Positions 26,845 to 33,314 of a stretch of DNA of 47,230 nucleotides are shown here, piece after piece (positions within the stretch are counted from its first letter, which is position 1; each line of letters opens with the position of its first letter). The notes under the pieces were generated by a model. That model saw nothing but the letters and a program-made list of their open reading frames with translations, was not told where the DNA came from and did no database searches. Both the position numbers and the translations under genes were made by a program. The DNA comes from Methanomassiliicoccales archaeon. GTDB lineage: Archaea > Thermoplasmatota > Thermoplasmata > Methanomassiliicoccales > JACIVX01. The stretch spans positions 1 to 47,230 of the forward strand of contig JARYLV010000013.1 of the NCBI GenBank assembly GCA_029907465.1, in the 5' to 3' direction.

Positions 26845-27174
26845 ATGACGTCAAAAGTGAAGGTCAACATGAGTGTGTGCGGCAAAACGACGATTATCAA
26901 AGTCACGCAAAATGAAGACGGAGACTTTGAAATCGAGGCAGAGACAGATTGCGACAATGTGAAGGAATTCATTGGTCTGCTTGGAAAATTGACACTGACA
27001 GATATTTCAGATAAGCCAAACAGTCGAATCTGGGAGTGCTTCAAGAAAGCAAAGATGAGCTCGACTTGCTTGACACCGGCTGCAGTCGTCAATGCCGCAT
27101 GGCTCGAGGCGGGAATGTTATCGAAGAATCTCGCACTTTCAAAAGGAAAAATCTGCGTGGAATATCTTGAATGA
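26845..27174 (+). CDS. Small Cys-containing archaeal protein (DUF6951-like)
   Basis: 109 residues from ATG 26845, which has GGTGA 5 nt upstream; the frame opens at 26794. Cys residues recur: NMSVCGKTTIIKV, ETDCDNVKEF, IWECFKKAKMSSTCLTPAAV and KGKICVEYLE. The CLTPAAVVNAAWLEAGML segment is typical of a small archaeal family of unknown function that I believe corresponds to DUF6951. The promoter carries a variant of the operator found in the arsenic-linked operons. A metal-binding role is possible but unproven. Confidence 0.72.
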   Translation: MTSKVKVNMSVCGKTTIIKVTQNEDGDFEIEAETDCDNVKEFIGLLGKLTLTDISDKPNSRIWECFKKAKMSSTCLTPAAVVNAAWLEAGMLSKNLALSKGKICVEYLE

Positions 27175-27329
27175 AGTCTTGAATCCTTGTCCAAACCAAA
27201 TTCAGTTAGGATGGGTTGATCGACAGACTTTTAATGGGAATTCGTTAGAGAGTGATAACATTGTTTATAGAATTGTAATCCGCTCCGCATCCAAATCAAT
27301 ATTTCTAATGAGAAATGAATGGTTGATTC

Positions 27330-28115
27330 ATGAAAGATTCTGAAAAGACTCTCGACAACGAGCTGATCGGCAAAAGATCAGATCCGCTTTTCATCCTGTG
27401 TGCAGGGGGCGGGCCGTTTGGATTAAGAGCTGCAGAGATCGGCAAATCTTATGGTACAGTATTGGTCGTCGATCGAGACCTTAAATGCCCTTGCGCGGGA
27501 AGAGCGGACTTCATCCTCGATCAAATTCATGATCTTGATCTTTATTCTCTTGGCAAAATTCAATTCCTTGTTGGAGATGCTTCAGGTATCCTTTTAGAGC
27601 TGATCCGTCTTAACAAGCCTCCAGATTTTGTCATTCCCGCAATTAGAGGACATTTTGCCGCGAAACTGGCTTTGGAATTCCTTGTCAGAAATGGATACGA
27701 GGTTTTGCCAAATCCGGGTCTAATGGCTAATGTGGTCAAGAGATTGCCTGACAATCTCTGCTCACAAGCGGACGAGAAAAGTGCAGTTCTCTCATTGAGT
27801 TACATGTCTTTTCATGAACAATGCGATGAGATGTGCGAATACCCATTGATATGTCCAAAAACTGGATTGAAAAGGGAAATCTCGATGTACGAGTTCATTT
27901 CGAGGTCTCTCTCAGAGGTGACCAGCAGTTTTATGGTTTTGGTAACACGGAATTTCGGTGGATTAGGTGCACTTACGATCTCTGATATTGAGAGTCTACT
28001 AAAACATCTATCGTCTCTCAAATCTGGTGATTCTTTTTGCGTGGCCACATCTTGTGAATGTCACGGAATAGTCAACTTTCTGATTGTTGGAGATCAAAGG
28101 GAAGAGATGCCATGA
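27330..28115 (+). CDS. Unknown protein with an N-terminal Rossmann-like segment
   Basis: 261 residues. The start FILCAGGGPFGLRAAEIGKS and TVLVVDRDLKCPCAGRADFI resembles a nucleotide-binding Rossmann turn with an acidic residue after strand 2. The middle carries a Cys-rich stretch CDEMCEYPLICPKTGLKRE and the end CVATSCECHGIV, enough Cys for a metal or cluster site. I do not recognise the family. TTGTTTATAG at about 27261-27270 is a likely TATA box. It heads a possible operon with the small frame at 28112 and the PP-loop gene at 28261, joined by ATGA and GTGA overlaps. Confidence 0.7.
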   Translation: MKDSEKTLDNELIGKRSDPLFILCAGGGPFGLRAAEIGKSYGTVLVVDRDLKCPCAGRADFILDQIHDLDLYSLGKIQFLVGDASGILLELIRLNKPPDFVIPAIRGHFAAKLALEFLVRNGYEVLPNPGLMANVVKRLPDNLCSQADEKSAVLSLSYMSFHEQCDEMCEYPLICPKTGLKREISMYEFISRSLSEVTSSFMVLVTRNFGGLGALTISDIESLLKHLSSLKSGDSFCVATSCECHGIVNFLIVGDQREEMP

Positions 28116-28264
28116 TAATGGTCTATCGCCGTGCGAGAGCCTTTTCAATGGCATGTTTGAACAGACTCATAAGAACAAACGGAGGAATAGACTGGGACGC
28201 GTTTGTGTCTGTATTTATCTTAGATCTTTTTTCATTTCTCAACATGAGATCTGAGAAAACGTGA
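28112..28264 (+). CDS. Possible small ORF bridging two genes
   Basis: 50 codons. Its ATG overlaps the stop of the gene before (ATGA) and its TGA overlaps the GTG of the gene after (GTGA). GGGAAGAG lies 7-8 nt before the ATG. The product would be basic at the start (VYRRARAFS) with a hydrophobic end (FVSVFILDLFSFL). The double overlap argues for translation; the lack of any recognised family argues for caution. Confidence 0.3.
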   Translation: MIMVYRRARAFSMACLNRLIRTNGGIDWDAFVSVFILDLFSFLNMRSEKT

Positions 28265-28965
28265 GAAAAAGAGTTTTATTCGATCAATTTCTAACACCGC
28301 ATATGCTCGCCTGTTCTTGGAGCGGTGGGAAGGATGGTTGTTTCGCTTTTTGGAAAATGGCATGTGCCGGATACGAGATCAAATACTTATTGAACACTTA
28401 TCGAAAGGAAAGTGGAAGAGTCGCTTTTCACGGCGTGAGGGCATCATTGATTGAAGAGCAGGCAAGATCGATTGGTGTCGAGCTTCTTCAGAAAGAAGTA
28501 GCTGGTAATGACTACGAGAAGCATTTCCTCGAAGCTCTTTTCGAACTCAAATCTTTAGGCGTTGATGGGATTGTTTTCGGCGATATTGATATAGAACAGA
28601 ACAGGCAGTGGTGCGAAAGCGTATGCAAGAAAGCTGGTGTCCGATCATATTTCCCTCTTTGGAATCTCGATCAGGCGCGTATCCTCAAAGACTTTATAGC
28701 TGAGGGTTTCAAAGCGGTTGTCGTTGCCCTGAATTCAAAATTCCTCAATGAGGAATGGCTGGGAAAAATTATTGGTTTGGAATTTTTAAATCAAATTGAA
28801 GCGATCAATGTTTATAGATCAGCAACAAAGATAACGCCCTGTGGTGAGATGGGCGAGTATCATACATTTGTTTTTGACGGTCCTCTTTTCCGATTTCCTA
28901 TTCGTTATAGACTTGGAGAGAAAGTTTTCAAAGAGGGGTATTGGCTGATTGATCTTCTACAGTGA
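28261..28965 (+). CDS. PP-loop ATPase, diphthine-ammonia ligase (Dph6) family
   Basis: 234 residues. The ATP-binding PP-loop is SWSGGKDGCFAFWKM near the start, followed by GVRASLIEEQARSIG, DGIVFGDIDIEQNRQWCE and the C-terminal family motif TPCGEMGEYHTFVFDGPLF. Dph6 adds the amide to diphthine on elongation factor 2; archaea often have paralogues of uncertain job. Family homologues usually start near the PP-loop, so ATG 28303 is an alternative to GTG 28261, but the GTGA overlap supports the longer form. Confidence 0.82.
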   Translation: MRKRVLFDQFLTPHMLACSWSGGKDGCFAFWKMACAGYEIKYLLNTYRKESGRVAFHGVRASLIEEQARSIGVELLQKEVAGNDYEKHFLEALFELKSLGVDGIVFGDIDIEQNRQWCESVCKKAGVRSYFPLWNLDQARILKDFIAEGFKAVVVALNSKFLNEEWLGKIIGLEFLNQIEAINVYRSATKITPCGEMGEYHTFVFDGPLFRFPIRYRLGEKVFKEGYWLIDLLQ

Positions 28966-29048
28966 AAACTCAAATTGAGCTCTCTGCCGTTAACCGACTA
29001 GCCCTTTGGTAAAAAAAGAAGTCGTAGAGTCCCGACTTGACAAAAATC

Positions 29049-29056
29049 TTATATAT
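29049..29056 (+). promoter_or_regulatory. TATA box of the polyamine operon
   Basis: TTATATAT, about 110 nt before the speD ATG at 29159, predicts transcription from about 29075-29082. It lies inside the longer open frame that begins at 29006, showing that the 51-residue upstream extension is not part of SpeD. Confidence 0.6.
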
Positions 29057-29158
29057 GATTCCTCTCTCTTTAAAAAATGCTCTATCTATTATTCAATCAA
29101 TTACTTCTGGAACAGGGCATTTCCGAAAGAATTCGACGATGACGGGGGTGTTCGATAT

Positions 29159-29563
29159 ATGGGCATTCACGTTATCGCCGAATTGCTCGGCGTCGACGCT
29201 CGAAAGATCTCTCGCGTCGAGATTGTCCGCCCGATCTTGAATAGAGTTATTTCTAAATCTGGATTGAACTGCATTTCCTCCCATTATCATCAATTCGAAA
29301 AATATGGCGTCTCCGCTGTATATCTATTGAGTGAGTCTCATTTGAGCTTGCATACATGGCCCGAGTATGGGTATATCGCTCTTGACATTTTTACTTGCGG
29401 CCCTGATGAGCCAGCGTTGAAAGCATTTCGTTTGATCGTTGAAGAATTCAGACCAAGGTTTGTGAAGAAAAAGATCATCAGGAGGGTTCCCTATGCAAAA
29501 GGTGGATGCGCAGATTTTGAAGATTCTTTCGGAATCGAAGAAGTCCATTTGGGAACTGCTTGA
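29159..29563 (+). CDS. speD: S-adenosylmethionine decarboxylase proenzyme
   Basis: Pyruvoyl enzyme that decarboxylates SAM to give the aminopropyl donor for polyamines. From ATG 29159 (GGGGGTG about 6 nt upstream) it is 134 residues, the size of archaeal SpeD, beginning MGIHVIAELLGVD. The self-cleavage site is Glu59-Ser60 in LLSESHLSLHTWPEYG; His65 and Cys80 (DIFTCG) are the usual catalytic residues. The last 24 residues (after KKIIRRV) are encoded in sequence that also encodes the start of bpsA; the two frames overlap by 71 nt. The product feeds BpsA directly. Confidence 0.92.
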   Translation: MGIHVIAELLGVDARKISRVEIVRPILNRVISKSGLNCISSHYHQFEKYGVSAVYLLSESHLSLHTWPEYGYIALDIFTCGPDEPALKAFRLIVEEFRPRFVKKKIIRRVPYAKGGCADFEDSFGIEEVHLGTA

Positions 29564-30551
29564 TGCTTTTGATTTCAATTTAAGAGAATTGATTTGCGGA
29601 CTAAGGCGACTTCACGATGCTGGCTTAATTTTTGTGGATGAAGAAGGATTTGCTCTTACTGAAAGAGGGAAGAATACTCTCGATCCTAATATCGCAACAT
29701 TAAAATCCGTCAAATGTGGGGAATGTTTTGGGAGGAGATTCTTACTGGCTGGTAGATTCAAAGAAATCTTCGAAGAATTCAAGGAGATCACTAAAACGAG
29801 GCCTCAACCGACTTTTGACTACTTCCAGGGATATATGGATGAGATTGATGTGATATCGAGGGTAGCTTTCATGCACTATTATAACGATCTCTATGACAAA
29901 GATATCCTCCTTGTTGGTGATGATGACCTTCTAAGCGTTGCCCTTTCTCTGACGTACATGCCCTCGAAGATCTGCGTACTTGATATCGACGAGCGGATCG
30001 GTAATTATCTTAGCCAGGTGAACAAAGAGCACGGATTTGATATCGAGTTCCGCAAGTACAATGTCGCGGAGCCTTTACCGGACGATCTTATTCACAAATT
30101 TGATGTCTTCTCTTCTGAGCCTCTCGAAACGATCAGTGGTTTGAAAGCATTCATTGGAAGGGGAGTGAGTTGTCTTAAAGCGAATGGTGTTGGCTATTTC
30201 GGTCTAACGGTTGCCGAGGCATCTCATGAAAAATGGCTCAAGATTGAAAAATTGCTTGCGAATGGAAATTGCGTGATTACCGATATATTAAGAGGTTTTT
30301 CACGGTATCCAATGAAATACGGTGATGTGAATTATGAAACATTTGTCGCAAAGTTAAAATTCCCCGTGAAGGAGAACCCGGGAATCCATTGGTATAAGTC
30401 AGCTCTCATCAGATTTGAAATTTTAGGAGAACCAAAACATATCATCGACCCGAAAAGAAGGCTTAAGGTAGAATTTGTTGACAAAGCGGATGATATCACT
30501 CATATCAGCGTCAATCAATGTGGGGAAAATGGAGGTGAAATTAAGGAGTGA
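29493..30551 (+). CDS. bpsA: N4-bis(aminopropyl)spermidine synthase
   Basis: Makes branched-chain polyamines by adding two aminopropyl groups to the same nitrogen of spermidine, using decarboxylated SAM. 352 residues: an N-terminal winged-helix segment (about 1-65), KCGECFGRRF, then the SAM-type fold with the diagnostic GDDD at 142-145 (LVGDDDLLSVALSL), VLDIDERIGNYL and FDVFSSEPLETI. AGGAGGG lies 6 nt before the ATG. The acidic and flexible C-terminus is also typical. Such polyamines are best known from thermophilic archaea and bacteria, which suggests warm growth. Confidence 0.9.
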   Translation: MQKVDAQILKILSESKKSIWELLDAFDFNLRELICGLRRLHDAGLIFVDEEGFALTERGKNTLDPNIATLKSVKCGECFGRRFLLAGRFKEIFEEFKEITKTRPQPTFDYFQGYMDEIDVISRVAFMHYYNDLYDKDILLVGDDDLLSVALSLTYMPSKICVLDIDERIGNYLSQVNKEHGFDIEFRKYNVAEPLPDDLIHKFDVFSSEPLETISGLKAFIGRGVSCLKANGVGYFGLTVAEASHEKWLKIEKLLANGNCVITDILRGFSRYPMKYGDVNYETFVAKLKFPVKENPGIHWYKSALIRFEILGEPKHIIDPKRRLKVEFVDKADDITHISVNQCGENGGEIKE

Positions 30552-30709
30552 GCTTCGAATCTTCAGGTGGAGAAGCGGTGGCGAGAATAAGGAAGGCAAA
30601 CGGAGGGGAAATAGAAATCGCAAGAAGAATATCATTTTATAATGTGAAGAGGGGGAAGGCCATTGACATCAGCTTTTCACTTAGGTTGGTATCGCAGCTG
30701 ATGTCATAA
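30548..30709 (+). CDS. Possible small basic ORF after bpsA
   Basis: 53 codons beginning at a GTG that overlaps the bpsA stop (GTGA), with AAGGAG close upstream and GGAGGTG further up. The product would be basic and soluble (ARIRKANGGEIEIARRISFY). It ends right at the stop of the convergent DUF996 gene. No family is recognised; kept only because of the overlap and ribosome site. Confidence 0.3.
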   Translation: MSFESSGGEAVARIRKANGGEIEIARRISFYNVKRGKAIDISFSLRLVSQLMS

Positions 30710-30710
30710 G

Positions 30711-31319
30711 TTATACCTGTTGGGGTCTTATCTTGAAGAAAGCGATGGCAAGCAATAGTGCTGAAATCCAGATTAGAATTAATCCTATGCCAAACAGAAT
30801 GATTAACACTGCGCCTATTAGAAGTAGTAACCCAGCGGTTGAGAATAAGCCGACGCCTGATTTTATTGAAAGTGTTCTAAGCGAGCGCCTGACAAAGAAT
30901 GCTGAAATTATTGAAAACACCCAGATGACAATGAACACTGCGAAAATTCCCGCAAGGAAAGGCATGATTTGATCCAAAGATAAATTCGATGGATCAGGGG
31001 TTAAACCTGAAAGAGTTGTCCAGTCACCATTCCAGTCTGGAAAGAGTGCATATAGGAAATCAGTTAGCGAATTTAGAACCACGATAATAATAAGCACTAT
31101 TGAAATTACAACGCCAACTATCCCCGTTATCAATCCGTAGAGTGCATTGTTAAAAATGCCCTCTTCTTTGTAATGGCTAGCCAAATTATATAGGGCAACC
31201 ATGACAAGTACTAGACCGACAAACTCGATTATGCCAAAGTAATTGATGTATGGAAAAACCCCAATAAACATCAGTAATGCGCCCACCCCGCCCAATATTT
31301 TACCAATTTCTAATGACAT
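30711..31319 (-). CDS. DUF996 family membrane protein
   Basis: 202 residues with about five hydrophobic helices: IGKILGGVGALLMFIGVFPY, FVGLVLVMVALYNLA, ITGIVGVVISIVLIIIVVL, FLAGIFAVFIVIWVFSIISA and a final pair. LGGVGALLMFIG followed by VGLVLVMVALYNLA is typical of DUF996, a small archaeal membrane family of unknown role. It is convergent with the polyamine operon and no partner is evident. Confidence 0.8.
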   Translation of the reverse strand: MSLEIGKILGGVGALLMFIGVFPYINYFGIIEFVGLVLVMVALYNLASHYKEEGIFNNALYGLITGIVGVVISIVLIIIVVLNSLTDFLYALFPDWNGDWTTLSGLTPDPSNLSLDQIMPFLAGIFAVFIVIWVFSIISAFFVRRSLRTLSIKSGVGLFSTAGLLLLIGAVLIILFGIGLILIWISALLLAIAFFKIRPQQV

Positions 31320-31931
31320 TTTTTTTTACTCCATCCATCATCTAGGTGAATTAAGAATAAAAAGGTTATCAAGGTGTTGAGTTCTTCATATTAAACTGAA
31401 GACAAGAAATAACAGAACTCAATAAGTGAGTCGAAACAATGTCGGTTTTTAATGTTGGCTTTGCTGTTTGCGTTTGAAGTTTACACCTAAGTGGTTTAAC
31501 TCCACCAATTATGCCAAAAATGAAACGCTTATGAATCCTCTTCCCGTGATTATAATGAGTTGGAGAATGATATTATCAATATGCGACACGCTTTCGTGTC
31601 TCCTGGTTTAATACGTAGCATTATGCTACAAATATTATTGAGGCACAGAATTTCAGCCTTACATTGCCATTCACAACAAATATGACCGACCTCTATGGAT
31701 TCAAATCACTAGCGCATGGCTTGGCGTACGAACTCTTCTTTGCGCCAATCTTTTCTCTTTTTCGTCTTTTGCATGCTTACTCTACTTTAGCTAGTTACCC
31801 CCTTCCGCGCGTATCCGTCTGACTATTTCCCGTATTTTCTGAATCGTTGTGGGGAATCGGATGCGGCGCCGTGACAGAAACCGTACGCACCTGACTCGAT
31901 CGGCTATTTCGCACACATAAAAGAAAGGGAA
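31320..31931. other. Intergenic region at the housekeeping/accessory boundary
   Basis: 612 nt without a credible gene. It contains two short perfect hairpins (see 31585-31629). The stretch 31700-31900 is T/C-rich with no clear structure. It marks the change from operonic metabolic genes to the accessory region. Confidence 0.45.
31585..31629. other. Two tandem perfect short hairpins
   Basis: GACACG-CTTT-CGTGTC (31585-31600) is followed 14 nt later by GTAGCAT-T-ATGCTAC (31615-31629, a palindrome with a single central base). Both stems are perfect. They could be part of a small RNA, a transcript end, or a protein site. Confidence 0.4.
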
Positions 31932-32282
31932 TTGGTGAGACACAAGGACAGGGGGCTATTCACGAGGCAGCCCGTCGTGAGGAGCCCTGAGGGGAAAGTG
32001 AAGATCGAGGACAACCCGCATCTCATGGAAAAGGCCCTGAAGGGGAGGAGGGCACTGAAGTCCGTCGACGAGAACTTCGCGAAGAGCCGCATAGCACACC
32101 TGAAAATTACTGAGGGACCAATGGAAGCGATCGACCAGTACTACACGATCATGAAAAAGGGACAGCCAGTCATGAACGTGCACGTGTACTCGCCAGAGGG
32201 GAAAAAGGCGGTGCCGGAGGTGGGAAAAGGCGAGGAGCTCTATGAGTGGAGGGATGGGAAGAAAGTGAAGGTCAAGACATAG
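31932..32282 (+). CDS. Small basic protein, unknown
   Basis: 116 residues, 116 codons without a rare-codon bias shift and distinctly richer in G-ending codons (AAG, GAG) than its surroundings, which suggests good expression. Lys-rich and soluble. The N-terminus FTRQPVVRSPEGKVKIEDNP and the later VHVYSPEGKKAVPEVGKGEE look like two related strand-turn segments. The start is TTG 31932 or GTG 31935, with AAAGGGAA upstream. I do not recognise the family. Confidence 0.6.
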   Translation: MVRHKDRGLFTRQPVVRSPEGKVKIEDNPHLMEKALKGRRALKSVDENFAKSRIAHLKITEGPMEAIDQYYTIMKKGQPVMNVHVYSPEGKKAVPEVGKGEELYEWRDGKKVKVKT

Positions 32283-32387
32283 TCTCTGGCGATCTCTTGA
32301 CATGAGACATCAGGCATGTTACCCACTCCGACTTTGTCTTATGCCCCCCATCTTCCCTTCTTTTTCTAAAGCTGTGTGATAAGGCAA

Positions 32388-32397
32388 TTTATAAATA
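32388..32397 (+). promoter_or_regulatory. TATA box of a probably leaderless transcript
   Basis: TTTATAAATA, about 22-25 nt before the TTG at 32414, so that transcription would begin at or next to the start codon. No ribosome site precedes the TTG, consistent with leaderless translation. Confidence 0.6.
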
Positions 32398-32413
32398 GAA
32401 TATTGGCTCTCAA

Positions 32414-33052
32414 TTGTACCGTGGTGGGAAGATTACGGAGGAAGCAGGCCCAGGAGTTGATAAACAATCGAAGAAGAGGAAGTTCAAGATTGCTGTGATG
32501 GTCTTGGCCTTTTTTACAGCCATAACCATCGTAGTATACTTTGTGATCTTCGACCCAGCGACATCACTTTTACCCTCAATTCACGACAATGACGGAGACG
32601 GGATCGCCGATAGCCAGGATTTTTATGATTACGGGAATGGCAAGATCAAGGTAAGCATTACCTCGTATCAGGGAGACGAGAGCGCTGACCTGTTCTCAGC
32701 TTCTGACCCCTATTTCGCAATTTACGTCTATTACCCAGCCGACTCATACTACTACTATGATTACGACCAGAGTGCGGTCTTCCAAGACGCCGAGTACCTC
32801 GACAACCCCTTCTATGCGGTCTTTGACATACCCGACAACGCGACGTCGATTAGTTTTGTGATAAAGGTGTACGAATCGGATGTCGGTGAACCCCAGATGA
32901 TGGACTACAACCCTTCCGCGTCGGTGGAATTCTGGGTTGTACAAACTGTCGACGCGCCCTTTTCAGGGGACTGGTCGAACGATGGCAGTGAGGACGGGAT
33001 ATCAAGTGAGGTCGATTGTGAGTTGAGTTACAGTATCCAGGTGGTAGGCTAG
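32414..33052 (+). CDS. Membrane-anchored extracellular protein with Ca-binding loop
   Basis: 212 residues. There is a basic cytoplasmic N-terminus (KQSKKRKFK), one membrane helix at about 29-48 (IAVMVLAFFTAITIVVYFVI), then an outside domain that starts with a calcium-loop type HDNDGDGIADSQDFYD, as in thrombospondin type 3 and dockerin-like repeats. The remainder is beta-rich and Tyr/Asp-rich (PADSYYYYDYDQS), resembling a C2- or jelly-roll-like sandwich. Function is unknown; a cell-surface role is likely. The promoter suggests a leaderless mRNA. Confidence 0.65.
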   Translation: MYRGGKITEEAGPGVDKQSKKRKFKIAVMVLAFFTAITIVVYFVIFDPATSLLPSIHDNDGDGIADSQDFYDYGNGKIKVSITSYQGDESADLFSASDPYFAIYVYYPADSYYYYDYDQSAVFQDAEYLDNPFYAVFDIPDNATSISFVIKVYESDVGEPQMMDYNPSASVEFWVVQTVDAPFSGDWSNDGSEDGISSEVDCELSYSIQVVG

Positions 33053-33059
33053 CTTCGAA

Positions 33060-33090
33060 TTTTTTTGGAGTCCTCCTCCTTCCTTTTTTT
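33060..33090 (+). terminator. T-rich terminators after the surface-protein gene
   Basis: Two T7 runs at 33060-33066 and 33084-33090 follow the stop at 33052, a typical archaeal T-run terminator. Confidence 0.5.
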
Positions 33091-33184
33091 ATATTGGCTA
33101 TTAGAACACTTGGTGCCAGCAGGGAGTACTGAAATAGATTTGTCGGTAAGAAGAAACGGAATTACGGATGATAATCATCGAGAT

Positions 33185-33199
33185 AAAAAAAGGGAAAAA
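33185..33199 (-). terminator. Probable terminator of the Argonaute operon
   Basis: On the minus strand T5-CCC-T7 lies 115-130 nt past the Argonaute stop at 33315. No other T-run of that length is nearer. Confidence 0.4.
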
Positions 33200-33314
33200 T
33201 CGCTGATGACGTTTTAATCAATGCTTTGTGTATCTTGATGATTGTATATGCTCATTAGTGATATCGAAAGTAAAAATAATCTAAACTGAAGCTACGTTTG
33301 ACGTGATATGTTAG

